DNA of 64,000 nt from Metabacillus endolithicus (lineage in GTDB: Bacteria; Bacillota; Bacilli; Bacillales; Bacillaceae), in NCBI RefSeq assembly GCF_023078335.1, contig NZ_CP095550.1:434001-498000 (forward strand), written 5' to 3'. The first letter of the stretch is position 1, and every line of letters starts with the position of its first letter. The notes beneath the pieces are model-generated. The model was not told the DNA's origin, searched no databases, and saw only the letters and a program-made list of their open reading frames with translations. Below, piece by piece: positions 36,506 through 44,856 of the stretch. Both the position numbers and the translations under genes were made by a program.

Positions 36506-37549
36506 TTACCTTGGTTGAGCGACAATACCATTGTGAACCTTAATATATCCATGTCTCTTGATATCAAATCCACCTTTGTATACATATAGCCCCATTTGCC
36601 TGATGTCCATCAGTTCCCTATAAGTATGATTCATCACATCTGCCATGATCGTATAAAACAATCGTGACTTTACCTGGAAACGAGGAGTTGTCATAATGAC
36701 ATATCCCCCAGGTTTAAGAAATTTTCGATGCCATTCCATTACCTGACCCTTGTAATCATCAGGAAAATGCTCTAAAAGCCCAACACTCAGAACTACATCA
36801 AATTCTTTACCAAAGTGCAAATTCCGTATATCGTCAACAACATAAGAGATATTCATTTCATCTTTGTACCAAATCTTAGGCTGACCAGATGCTGTTTTCT
36901 TTCCTAAAAATGGATAAGTTTCTGGGAAATGACCAAATCGATCTGTTTTGCAGAATTCATCGTAATCGACCATCACAACCTCTCCACCTGGATACATTGC
37001 ATGCAATTGCATTGCTTCATAGCCCTCTGCTGCTCCAAGGAATAAAATTCGTGGCTTTTGAAGATCGAGTCCTTCAAATAAAGCACGTTTACCACGTGGG
37101 TCCCAAATCCCGTCTTCAATTCGATGAGCATAATTCCAAAGAGATAATCTTGCTGTTTCTCCAAGTGCTTGCTTTACTTCTTTCAGTTTAAACTTTGCTA
37201 GGTGTTCTTTCATTTCCTTCTTAGATTTAGCTATTTCTTCAGGAACATCCTTTACAAACCAATCATGAAAAGAACGATTAAAAAACTCCCAGGAGGTTTT
37301 TACACTCATATCTCCGTGTTCTTTTTCCCATTCCTTTTTTGATTTCGCAACCGTCTTTACTTCATAAGGCTTTCCTATTTCCTTCCAAGAAAGTTGAGAC
37401 CAGTCTGACACGACATTTGCATTAAAAAATTGATCTTTATGCTCATTAGTGGGATTACGCAAATCAATTCGATAACTGGGCGTTAATGTTGTTGTGTTTA
37501 ATTCATGGGTGTATCCATAATCATTATCCTCTCTTGTTTGACTCCTCAC
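36506..37549 (-). CDS. Class I SAM-dependent methyltransferase
   Basis: About 347 residues. The C-terminal half is a Rossmann methyltransferase: motif I RILFLGAAEGYEAMQLHAM, motif II VVMVDYDEF, and post-motif VVLSVGLLEHFPDDYKGQV with KFLKPGGYVIMTTP. The N-terminal ~150 residues are family-specific and rich in Lys/Glu; not recognised. GTG at 37549 is preferred since GGGGGGAG precedes it; an ATG seven codons earlier lacks a site. The target (small molecule, lipid or protein) is unknown. A cre-like site lies just upstream. Confidence 0.8.
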   Translation of the reverse strand: MRSQTREDNDYGYTHELNTTTLTPSYRIDLRNPTNEHKDQFFNANVVSDWSQLSWKEIGKPYEVKTVAKSKKEWEKEHGDMSVKTSWEFFNRSFHDWFVKDVPEEIAKSKKEMKEHLAKFKLKEVKQALGETARLSLWNYAHRIEDGIWDPRGKRALFEGLDLQKPRILFLGAAEGYEAMQLHAMYPGGEVVMVDYDEFCKTDRFGHFPETYPFLGKKTASGQPKIWYKDEMNISYVVDDIRNLHFGKEFDVVLSVGLLEHFPDDYKGQVMEWHRKFLKPGGYVIMTTPRFQVKSRLFYTIMADVMNHTYRELMDIRQMGLYVYKGGFDIKRHGYIKVHNGIVAQPR

Positions 37550-37605
37550 CCTTTCCACTCCCCCCGTCATGATTTTTTATATCTTACTATAAGTTTATTA
37601 CATTA

Positions 37606-37619
37606 TGTATACGCTTACA
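37606..37619. promoter_or_regulatory. CcpA-binding cre site before the methyltransferase
   Basis: Minus-strand TGTAAGCGTATACA fits TGNAANCGNWWNCA at every fixed base. It lies 57 bases before the likely GTG start, in the promoter zone. It suggests carbon-source control of a methyltransferase of unknown role. Confidence 0.55.
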
Positions 37620-37653
37620 ATTTGTTTTATTAACATTCACAACGTATAAAAAA

Positions 37654-37678
37654 ATAAGGTCCATAATCTGAACCTTAT
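37654..37678 (-). terminator. Terminator of the hypothetical gene 37701-38273
   Basis: ATAAGGT (37654-37660) pairs with ACCTTAT (37672-37678), then seven T on the minus strand. Short stem but a strong T-run. Confidence 0.6.
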
Positions 37679-37700
37679 CTTCTATCTTTTACTTAAAACA

Positions 37701-38273
37701 TTATGACGACTTTTCAACTTCTACTAGCAAATGAAAAATAAATTGATACAGAGATCCAATTACTTCACCAACAGTCATCGTTTCTTCAAAACCCTTTACT
37801 ACATCAAGAGTAATATTCAAATCCCATAATCCGTCTTGTTGATTAAACATTAAGTTATATTTCTTTTCTCCATCTAGTAACTCACGATCTAGGATGGACT
37901 TAATTGTTTTTTCTTGATTCTTTTTGAGCTTTAACCCAAACATAGCCTCATATGTTCCAAAAACATCATCGACCTCTATTGAAACTGCATCAATAGCTAT
38001 GATGTTAAACCATTTTGATTCAACATATAGAAATTCTGCTTTATGTTTTTTGAAATATGCTATAGATTCAGATAGGAAGGAATCTGATTCTGTTGCAATC
38101 AATTCATCTGTTTCTTTATTACTCCGCTCAATATAAGCACCTAAAAACCTATTTTCTATTTTCTCATTACTACCATTTTCTTCAAAAGGAATATTATTTT
38201 CTTTCATATACTCTTTTTCTACTAGATATAATGGCATCTCTTTATCTAACTGCTGAATCTGATTCTTTAACAA
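37701..38273 (-). CDS. Conserved Bacillus hypothetical protein
   Basis: A 190-residue soluble acidic protein: ERSNKETDELIATESDSFLSE near residue 50, VDDVFGTYEAMFGLKLKKN near 102-120, and GLWDLNITLDVVKGF near 150. I recall similar proteins in Bacillus databases carrying the name 'branched-chain amino acid aminotransferase', but no PLP fold or catalytic lysine motif is visible and I consider that name unreliable. Single gene with own terminator. Confidence 0.6.
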   Translation of the reverse strand: MLKNQIQQLDKEMPLYLVEKEYMKENNIPFEENGSNEKIENRFLGAYIERSNKETDELIATESDSFLSESIAYFKKHKAEFLYVESKWFNIIAIDAVSIEVDDVFGTYEAMFGLKLKKNQEKTIKSILDRELLDGEKKYNLMFNQQDGLWDLNITLDVVKGFEETMTVGEVIGSLYQFIFHLLVEVEKSS

Positions 38274-38331
38274 TATATGTCCTCCATTCTTTGCGATACT
38301 CTATTTACATAGTATAACCTTTTCTTTCGAT

Positions 38332-39087
38332 TTATAAATCCATTTCAATAAGAACCGGACAGTGGTCACTACCCAAAATATCACAATGGATTTGAGAATC
38401 TATTAAACGATTTGTTAATGTTTTTGACACAATAAAGTAATCAATACGCCAACCAATATTTCGTTCACGTACCTTACTCATATAAGACCACCAAGAATAA
38501 ACATCTTTTCGTTCCGGGTACAAGTAACGGAAACTATCAACAAATCCTTCATTCAGTAATAAAGACATTTTTTCACGTTCTTCATCTGTAAAGCCTGAAT
38601 TACCTTTATTTGATTTTGGATTTTTTAAATCTATTTCCTGGTGTGCTACGTTTAAATCTCCACATAAAATAACAGGCTTGTTTTTCTCCAAGGTTGTGAT
38701 ATATGCACGAATTTCTTCTTCCCATTGAAGTCTCTCATCAAGCCTTGCTAAATCTCTTTTTGAATTAGGTGTGTACATTGTAATGAGAAAGTAATGTTCA
38801 AATTCTAACGTTATGATTCGACCTTCTGGTTCTTCGTTCATATCACCAATACCGTAAGAAACAGACATTGGCTTTTGTTTAGTAAAGATGGCAGTACCTG
38901 AATATCCTTTTCTTTCTGCGAAGTTCCAGTATTGGTGATATCCCTCAAGCTCTAAAGAAAGCTGTCCTTCTTGCATTTTTGTTTCCTGAATACAAAATAT
39001 ATCTGCGTTAACTTCTTTAAAATAGTCTAAAAATCCCTTTTTCACACATGCTCTTATTCCGTTTACATTCCATGATACTAATTTCAT
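38332..39087 (-). CDS. exoA: Exodeoxyribonuclease III / AP endonuclease
   Basis: Base-excision repair enzyme: nicks DNA 5' to abasic sites and removes 3' blocks. 251 residues of the ExoIII/APE1 family. All catalytic motifs are visible: N-terminal LVSWNVNGIRACVKKGF, IFCIQETKMQ (metal Glu), SVSYG/GRIITLEF strands, VILCGDLNVAHQEIDLKNPK (Asp-Leu-Asn) and the terminal RIDYFIVS and GSDHCPV (Asp-His). Length matches B. subtilis ExoA. Monocistronic. Confidence 0.96.
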   Translation of the reverse strand: MKLVSWNVNGIRACVKKGFLDYFKEVNADIFCIQETKMQEGQLSLELEGYHQYWNFAERKGYSGTAIFTKQKPMSVSYGIGDMNEEPEGRIITLEFEHYFLITMYTPNSKRDLARLDERLQWEEEIRAYITTLEKNKPVILCGDLNVAHQEIDLKNPKSNKGNSGFTDEEREKMSLLLNEGFVDSFRYLYPERKDVYSWWSYMSKVRERNIGWRIDYFIVSKTLTNRLIDSQIHCDILGSDHCPVLIEMDL

Positions 39088-39184
39088 CTATTTTTCTCCC
39101 TGATTTCATAAATTGACTGTAGAACTTATATAGTAAACGATTTTCCTAAAATACTAAACACATATGTTCTCTAGGTAATAAAAT

Positions 39185-39216
39185 AAGCGGTAAAAGCTTT
39201 TTGCTTTTAACCGCTT
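39185..39216 (-). terminator. Terminator of the cysteine dioxygenase gene
   Basis: AAGCGG-TAAAAGC pairs with GCTTTTAACCGCTT (one bulge) around a tight loop, six bases beyond the stop codon, with a T-rich stretch after it on the minus strand. Confidence 0.75.
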
Positions 39217-39221
39217 AATAA

Positions 39222-39779
39222 CTAATTTTTCTCCAATTGAATTTCTTTCACTTTTTGTCTTTGCTCCTCAGGCCACCATGCTCCACAATCGTCAGATACA
39301 ATACATGCTGCACATTTATTTAAATCATACACCTTCATTCCAGTAATTGGTGGTGAATATAAATGAAGAGTAACCAACTTCGACTTATTTAAAACAGACA
39401 TTTTATGCACACCCTTTTCGGGGGCAAAAAACATTTTTCCATTTTCCTGAAATTCAGTAAAGAGTTCTATAGGCAATTTCGTTCCATCTACTTTATATAC
39501 CGTATTTTTTGCCGTTCCATTTATCACTTGAATCCATCCAAAGGAGCTGCCATGATCGTGTGGCGCACATTCAATTTGAGACCAGTTCATCACTAACAAT
39601 TCAACTCTTTCGTTCTTAAAAAGCAACTTTCGGTAGTATGGTTTATCATCTTCTGTCTTTAATATAGGCTCTAATTCTTCAGGCTGAATAGCAAGTTCTT
39701 CCATCGCCAGTTTTAAAGCATCACTAGATGTATTTTCTAAATTCCCAAGAATCTCATGAATTCGGTCTTTATAATCCAT
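39222..39779 (-). CDS. Cysteine dioxygenase family protein
   Basis: A non-haem-iron cupin that oxidises cysteine (or a related thiol) to the sulfinate. 185 residues. Iron ligands: the His-x-His of APHDHGSSFGW near 83-92 and the later His of KGVHKMSV near 133. Typical HLYSPPITGMKVYDL follows. The C-terminal tail carries four cysteines (KCAACIVSDDCGAWWP plus flanks), a feature of the Bacillus branch. Thiol preference (cysteine, mercaptopropionate) cannot be decided from this reading. ATG with AGGAGG. Confidence 0.85.
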   Translation of the reverse strand: MDYKDRIHEILGNLENTSSDALKLAMEELAIQPEELEPILKTEDDKPYYRKLLFKNERVELLVMNWSQIECAPHDHGSSFGWIQVINGTAKNTVYKVDGTKLPIELFTEFQENGKMFFAPEKGVHKMSVLNKSKLVTLHLYSPPITGMKVYDLNKCAACIVSDDCGAWWPEEQRQKVKEIQLEKN

Positions 39780-39917
39780 ACAAATGTACCTCCTGATGTT
39801 GCTTTTCTAGTTGTCTTTTATGCAGCAGGCTGTTCATATGTATTGGTATGTTCTTGCTGTTTAGCAAGTATAAAAATATTTTTTTAGTAATGATGAAGCC
39901 TTTGTAAAAGACTTAAC

Positions 39918-40844
39918 CTATTTGTACTTTCTTGAAATAAAGAAACCATACAACCTTTCAAATTGACCGTTAACAAAAATCACTCCTATTATAATTATGA
40001 TTCCACCTACTACACTTATGAGAATAATTTTTTCGTTTAGTAAAAGAACAGCTGCGATTAATGTTGCAACTGGTTCTAAATATAGAAAAACAGATACCTG
40101 TGATGCTTCTAGAACATGTAATGCTTTTGCCCAGTACCAATAAGCAACTCCTGATACAAATACACCTAAAAAAAGTAAATGAGCCCACTCTCCAGCCTGT
40201 AAATGAGATACGGCCTCCCACCCTTTATTACGAATCAAAAAAGGAATTGTTAAAACAAATCCTAGTAAGCTCATATAAAATGTAATAACTAGCGGTGACA
40301 ACGGGATGTTTAATTTTTTTAATAAAACGGAATAGACTGCCCAGTTAAGTGTGCTTAGCAACATTAGTAAGTAACCTATGTTTAACGCTGGTTCAAACGT
40401 TTTTTCACTACCACCAGTTGTGATCATTAACACACCAAAAAGAGCTAGTATCATTCCAATAGCTTTTAATACCGTCATTTTTTCATTTAAAAAAATCATC
40501 GACAAGATTACTGTGAAAATCGGTGATAAAGATATCATCCAACCTGCTGAAGATGCATCGATTGTTAGCAATGCACTAGCTTGGATAACCTGATGAATAA
40601 AAACACCTAATATACCTAAAACAATTAAATGTGGGATATATGCAGGATTAATTTTAAGTTTTTCCTTTAATAAAAGTAAAAGACAGAGAAGAAAGAGCGC
40701 ACCAATTCCAAAACGAATAACAAGTAATGTAAAAGGATCTAGCTTGTCTAATACCGCTTTTGTCGAAACGAAAGATACTCCCCAAAATGTGATGGACATT
40801 GTGGCATATAGTGAAGCGGCTAATTTATGGTTTGATGACAACAT
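39918..40844 (-). CDS. EamA-family (DMT) transporter
   Basis: A 308-residue inner-membrane transporter with ten TM helices as two EamA repeats. The first repeat opens with LYATMSITFWGVSFVSTKAVL and the conserved Pro/Arg ILLVIRFGIGALFL-type segment; the second with LNWAVYSVLLKKL and ends near LLLNEKI. The short basic tail follows the last helix. DMT proteins usually export amino acids or metabolites; substrate unknown. It is divergent from the metallo-hydrolase gene and shares its 120-base upstream region. Confidence 0.88.
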   Translation of the reverse strand: MLSSNHKLAASLYATMSITFWGVSFVSTKAVLDKLDPFTLLVIRFGIGALFLLCLLLLLKEKLKINPAYIPHLIVLGILGVFIHQVIQASALLTIDASSAGWMISLSPIFTVILSMIFLNEKMTVLKAIGMILALFGVLMITTGGSEKTFEPALNIGYLLMLLSTLNWAVYSVLLKKLNIPLSPLVITFYMSLLGFVLTIPFLIRNKGWEAVSHLQAGEWAHLLFLGVFVSGVAYWYWAKALHVLEASQVSVFLYLEPVATLIAAVLLLNEKIILISVVGGIIIIIGVIFVNGQFERLYGFFISRKYK

Positions 40845-40942
40845 AATAAATACCTCTCTATTTTAGTCTCTCCTTATCATATGCTTGTCCTTTTGACGAA
40901 TGTATAAAATATTCGAAAGTTAACCCTCATCTCACGTATTAT

Positions 40943-40970
40943 TTGAATTATAGTGTGTTTATGATACAAT
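40943..40970 (+). promoter_or_regulatory. Sigma-A promoter of the metallo-hydrolase gene
   Basis: TTGAAT (40943-40948) and TACAAT (40965-40970) with 16-base spacing, about 60 bases before the GTG start. A FadR-type operator begins on the last base of the -10. Confidence 0.7.
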
Positions 40971-40987
40971 GAATGAGTATTCATTCA
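40970..40987. promoter_or_regulatory. FadR operator
   Basis: TGAATGAGTATTCATTCA fits the B. subtilis FadR (YsiA) consensus TGAATGANTANTCATTCA at every fixed position. It covers the base after -10 through the likely transcription start, so bound FadR would block transcription and long-chain acyl-CoA would relieve it. Confidence 0.8.
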
Positions 40988-41029
40988 TAAAGGCTAGTTT
41001 AATCAATAAGAAATACAGAGGTGATATCG

Positions 41030-41931
41030 TGCAACAAATTGGTCCGATTCAAATTATCGAAGGTCCACATAAAAGTAAAGTTCCTTATTCCAGAAGTCTG
41101 TATATTGAAGGTTCACATGAAAAGGTGTTAATTGATACAGGTGCTGATCCACACTCGCTCCAACAATTAAACAAACAATCCGGCGTTGACTTAGTTATTA
41201 ATACACACTACCATCCCGATCATACTTGTCATAATTACTTATTTCCAAAAGCAGAAAAGTGGATAAATAAAATTGAATACCAGATGTCATTAACAGTTGA
41301 AGGAATTGCAAAAGCAAATGGAGTTTATCAAGAATGGGGTTCTGCAGGCGTAAAGGAATGGGCAGAGAACATTCCGCAAACATGGATTCAAAGTCTTTCT
41401 GAAATTAACGGGTATTACGAATACGAGAAAGAATATCGTCTTGGAGGCGTTAACGTTATTTTTTTGCATACACCAGGTCATACAAAAGGCTTTACTTGTC
41501 CTTATTTTCCTGACTTTGGTGTTGTTTTTACAGGAGATTATGATATGACAACGTTTGGACCATGGTATAACGGTACAGATGGTAACATTGATGAGTTTAT
41601 TTCTTCAGCCCAACGCCTTCTCTCCTTAGACGCTAACACGTTTATTACAGGTCATCAAAAAGGAACATTTCAGAAAGACGAATTTCACGAAGCAATGAAA
41701 AAATACCTTTCCATCATCGACCAACGTGATAACGTGATTGAAAAATATGTACAACAAGGTTTAGATTTTGAAGAATTAACAAGTATCGGTATATTTTATC
41801 CTAAAAACACTTTAGAGCATTCTATCCTTAATACGTGGGAACGAAGTGGAATAAGAAAACATCTTCACCGTTTAGGCTATAAGGTTGAGAATGGAGCGAT
41901 CAAACATTTGGTCTATTCTAATAAAAAATGA
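41030..41931 (+). CDS. Metallo-beta-lactamase-fold hydrolase, predicted FadR regulon member
   Basis: A ~300-residue hydrolase. Metal ligands: NTHYHPDH near 57-64, HTPGHTKG near 146-153, GDYD near 170, GHQKG near 210. The C-terminal ~80 residues (HEAMKKYLSIIDQRDNVIEKYV) form a helical cap as in acyl-CoA or thioester-cleaving members. GTG at 41030 was chosen: AGAGGTGA precedes it, whereas the ATG at 40969 overlaps the operator and promoter. Control by FadR suggests an acyl-CoA or lipid-linked thioester substrate, perhaps a thioesterase; this is inference. Confidence 0.85.
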
Positions 41932-42033
41932 ACTTGAATCAATCTAAGGGAGTTCCTCACCACCGTTGTGCTGTGGCTCTCCTTTATATTAATAATGGAT
42001 AGAAAGCTACAGTCAACTCCCTATCCATACTCT

Positions 42034-42303
42034 TTATTCATCTTCGTCCATCATATCCTCAAAAACAGCTGACACTTTTTCAAATTCATCATCACTTTCA
42101 ATCGGAGACAAATCTCCTTCATCATCAATCTTTAAAAAGAAAATATCAATATCTTCTTCAGATTCCTCTTGAATATCATCAACAAATCCTACTGCTACAT
42201 AATCAGTTCCTTCTAAAGTAATGGCCGCAAGAACCTCAACTTCATTATCCTGATCATTTTCGTCCGTAATTGTAAAAATTTCTCCTACTTCTACTTTATC
42301 CAT
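42034..42303 (-). CDS. DUF1292 family protein
   Basis: An 89-residue, very acidic protein of the YrzB/DUF1292 family. N-terminal KVEVGEIFTITDENDQDNEVEVLAAI and the middle strand TDYVAVGFVDD match the family, which is common in Firmicutes and has no known function. The tail DMMDEDE is highly acidic. ATG with AGGGAG upstream. Single gene, convergent with the metallo-hydrolase. Confidence 0.85.
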   Translation of the reverse strand: MDKVEVGEIFTITDENDQDNEVEVLAAITLEGTDYVAVGFVDDIQEESEEDIDIFFLKIDDEGDLSPIESDDEFEKVSAVFEDMMDEDE

Positions 42304-42454
42304 GAATAATAGCTCCCTTCACACGTACATATAAATGATGATTACTTCTTTATCATGCCAAATTTATGTAATTTCATTCAAGACATTTTATAAAAAAAAT
42401 ACAATTTCTTTCATTATCAGGTTAAAAATTTGATATAAGGAAGGATGTTTGATT

Positions 42455-43141
42455 ATGTCCTATTTTTCTTATCCACCTTTCTACCGTTCAACACCCCCTT
42501 CACAATTAAGCACACCTCAACATAGAACAGTTACCGTAGAAGGTAGAGGAAAAGTCACCGCTGTACCCGATCAAGCAATTATTACGATAGGATTTGTTAC
42601 TGAAAATGAGGATGTTAATAAGGCACAAGCGCAAAATGCGAAAATAACAACTCAGGGTTTAGCGGCTCTGAAAGAAATAAATATCCAACAAGAAGATATT
42701 CAAACAGTTTCCTATACCATTCAGCCTATTTACGAATTCACTGAAGGATCTTCTATCTTAAAGGGATATAAAGTACAACATACTTTTGAAATAACAGTTA
42801 AAAATTTAAATCAAGTCGGTAAAGTGTTCGAAGCGGTTGTAGCAGCAGGGGCAAATATCGCAGAGAATATCGAGTTTGTTGTTTCAAATAAAGATTTATA
42901 CTACCAGCAAGCTTTACAACTTGCTATCAAAAATGCAACTGAAAAAGCATCCAGCATTGGTCAACAGCTGGGTGTTAGCATGAATACCGTTCCGATCAAG
43001 GTTACAGAGAATTCTACAGCCATTTCACCAAGGGACTATACACTTTCTTTATCTGCTGAAGCTACTTTACAAGCAGCACCTCCTATACAAAGAAGTAAGC
43101 TTGAAATTGAGGCAATCGTAACAGTCGTTTTTCCATATTAA
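42455..43141 (+). CDS. SIMPL domain (DUF541) protein
   Basis: A 228-residue protein of the SIMPL/YggE family: RTVTVEGRGKVTAVPDQAIITIGFVTENEDV at the start of the domain (near 25-55 in two pieces), YTIQPIYEF, and the central GANIAENIEFVVSN. C-terminus ends in a hydrophobic strand. There is no signal peptide, unlike periplasmic YggE; the first 20 residues are Pro/Tyr/Ser-rich. ATG at 42455 with AAGGAAGG ten bases before; TTG two codons up is an alternative. Some family members relate to oxidative stress, but that is not shown here. Confidence 0.87.
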   Translation: MSYFSYPPFYRSTPPSQLSTPQHRTVTVEGRGKVTAVPDQAIITIGFVTENEDVNKAQAQNAKITTQGLAALKEINIQQEDIQTVSYTIQPIYEFTEGSSILKGYKVQHTFEITVKNLNQVGKVFEAVVAAGANIAENIEFVVSNKDLYYQQALQLAIKNATEKASSIGQQLGVSMNTVPIKVTENSTAISPRDYTLSLSAEATLQAAPPIQRSKLEIEAIVTVVFPY

Positions 43142-43142
43142 G

Positions 43143-43173
43143 AAGAGGACGAATCATTCTTCGCCCTCTTTTT
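43143..43173. terminator. Terminator between convergent genes
   Basis: AGAGG-CGAA pairs with TTCG-CCTCT (mismatch in the middle), then a T-run on the plus strand. Serves the SIMPL gene and possibly the convergent ATPase gene. Confidence 0.7.
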
Positions 43174-43177
43174 ACTA

Positions 43178-44275
43178 TTAGTTTTGCTTTAAAAACGACT
43201 CAATTTCTTTCGTTAATTCTTCTTTAATAGCATCAATTTTCTTAAAATCCATTGCTTCAATATAATAGGATTCTAATTGGTCTCTTAACTGCTTTGCTTC
43301 AGCAAGATAGGATATTGCTTCTTTCATTTTGTCTTTATATGCTTTTGTTGTTCTAGCAATGTCTTCTGCGTATTTTTCATCTGTTCCAGGTGTGATGCAG
43401 CGTTCATACATATCAATTATTTCATCAGAATTTCTTTCAGGAAAATATTCATGTGGTGCAGTACTGTCAAAAATAGCAATTCCCTTTTCACGTAAAATCA
43501 CCATATCAAGGCTGTTAGGATCAAAACCGCAATGATACACTTCTACATCAAAACCTCTTTGCTCACCTGCAGCCACAATTTTCTTTAACATTGTGGATTT
43601 ACCTGAACCGGCTCTCCCTTTTATAAAGTAACGTTTTTCGATATCTTCTGTTAAATTTTGAATAAAATCAACAGCTCCCTCTGGAGTAGCTGCTCCTAGA
43701 AAACGATGCTGAACTCTAGGCTTTTTGTCTAATGTTGCCTCTTCATAAAACAAGGAAATGATTTCGTCTGTTAATTGGTTAGCCTCAGCAAAATCCATGT
43801 TAGAAATATAAATGTCTTCAATATCATCATGCGCTCTTAATGAGGCAGCAAATGTTTCATATGCTTGATTAAATTTCTTTGAAATCTCCTGATTAAGCGT
43901 AAGTATTTCTTCTTTATGGTGCGATAACTTGTTAGAATCCCATGCTACACCTAGGTTTACATATTCTTCAATAACACCTGGTGCTTTAGGCTCAATTACA
44001 TGTGGTGCTGTTCCATCAACAATTCCTATTTTTTCATTTGGAAGAATGACTCCATCAATGGACTTGTTATCAGAAGCACAATGTAAATACTCTACATCGA
44101 ATCCCTTTTCTTCCATCATTTGACCAACATGCTTCATAAGAGAAGATTTTCCCGTACCTGGGCCTCCCTTTAATATATATAAACGCTCTAGATCCTCTAA
44201 TACTGAGTCATATAAACTATAAAAACCTTTGGCAGTGTTTCCTCCTGCATAATAATGATGAACTTTTCCTGTCAT
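43178..44275 (-). CDS. Tandem P-loop ATPase (PRK06851-type)
   Basis: A 365-residue protein made of two internally similar halves. Each half has a Walker A: GGPGTGKSS near residue 38 and GRAGSGKST near 220, each about 25 residues before an xEYLHCASD / VEVYHCGFD strand and an IGIVDGTAPHV / IAIFDSTAPHE strand. This is the Bacillus family I know as PRK06851; function unknown. It carries no TM helix. ATG with AAGGGGTG upstream. Single gene. Role as a nucleoside-triphosphate switch is only a guess. Confidence 0.85.
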   Translation of the reverse strand: MTGKVHHYYAGGNTAKGFYSLYDSVLEDLERLYILKGGPGTGKSSLMKHVGQMMEEKGFDVEYLHCASDNKSIDGVILPNEKIGIVDGTAPHVIEPKAPGVIEEYVNLGVAWDSNKLSHHKEEILTLNQEISKKFNQAYETFAASLRAHDDIEDIYISNMDFAEANQLTDEIISLFYEEATLDKKPRVQHRFLGAATPEGAVDFIQNLTEDIEKRYFIKGRAGSGKSTMLKKIVAAGEQRGFDVEVYHCGFDPNSLDMVILREKGIAIFDSTAPHEYFPERNSDEIIDMYERCITPGTDEKYAEDIARTTKAYKDKMKEAISYLAEAKQLRDQLESYYIEAMDFKKIDAIKEELTKEIESFLKQN

Positions 44276-44410
44276 CTAATCACCCCTTAACACCTTTGCT
44301 TTTAACATATGTAGATTATCTCACAAGGGTGAATGCCTAATTTTTAAAATCGCGTATTGCGCAAAACTTTTGTATAATGTTCCTATATTTAATAAAGGAG
44401 ATCGTTTCAA

Positions 44411-44710
44411 TTGAACTCAAAAGAACTTGAACAAAAAATCATACAAAACTATCAAAAAGATGAAGGAATGATGATTTTGATTTTTGCACAATGGTGTGTG
44501 AATCATGATCTTAATCCAACTGAACTTTACTTAAGAGCCTATCCTGGGCAATCAGAAAATTATGCCCTTAAACAAACAATTGATTTAACAGTTTCTAAGG
44601 AAGAATCAGAACACATCCCAGATCAAACCCTCCTTAATGTTTTATCATTGTTTGGCAATGAAGACCTAGCTTTTGTTGTAACAGAGGAAATAAATAAAAG
44701 AAAAAAATAA
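44411..44710 (+). CDS. Conserved small Bacillaceae protein
   Basis: A 99-residue soluble protein with MMILIFAQWCVNHDLNPTEL near 20-40 and LNVLSLFGNEDLAFVVTEEI near the C-terminus, a pair of helices I have seen conserved among Bacillaceae hypotheticals. Function unknown. The TTG at 44411 follows AAAGGAGA by about eight bases. A TATAAT at 44373-44378 gives a likely -10. Divergent from the tandem ATPase gene. Confidence 0.65.
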   Translation: MNSKELEQKIIQNYQKDEGMMILIFAQWCVNHDLNPTELYLRAYPGQSENYALKQTIDLTVSKEESEHIPDQTLLNVLSLFGNEDLAFVVTEEINKRKK

Positions 44711-44827
44711 GAGGGATGAAATTAAAATGTTGGTCAAGGTAGTTTTGTGCTTTGGCTTTTTGTCTAAGTCCGCGAAAATTTTCAAAGGATCGTTTGATAA
44801 GTAAGTTGGTAGATTTTCAACTGGAAA

Positions 44828-44854
44828 AAAGCACGCCAATAATCGGCGTGCTTT
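44828..44854 (-). terminator. Terminator of fabF
   Basis: AAAGCACGCC pairs perfectly with GGCGTGCTTT across a 7-base loop, just beyond the fabF stop, then a T-run on the minus strand. The rest of the gap 44711-44827 shows nothing. Confidence 0.9.
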
Positions 44855-44856
44855 CC

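Noticed and set aside
36506..36600. tRNA, rRNA or riboswitch anywhere in the window
   Set aside because: I looked for tRNA-like cloverleaf ends, T-box and common riboswitch motifs in the intergenic gaps and saw none I could support; coordinates given are only nominal.
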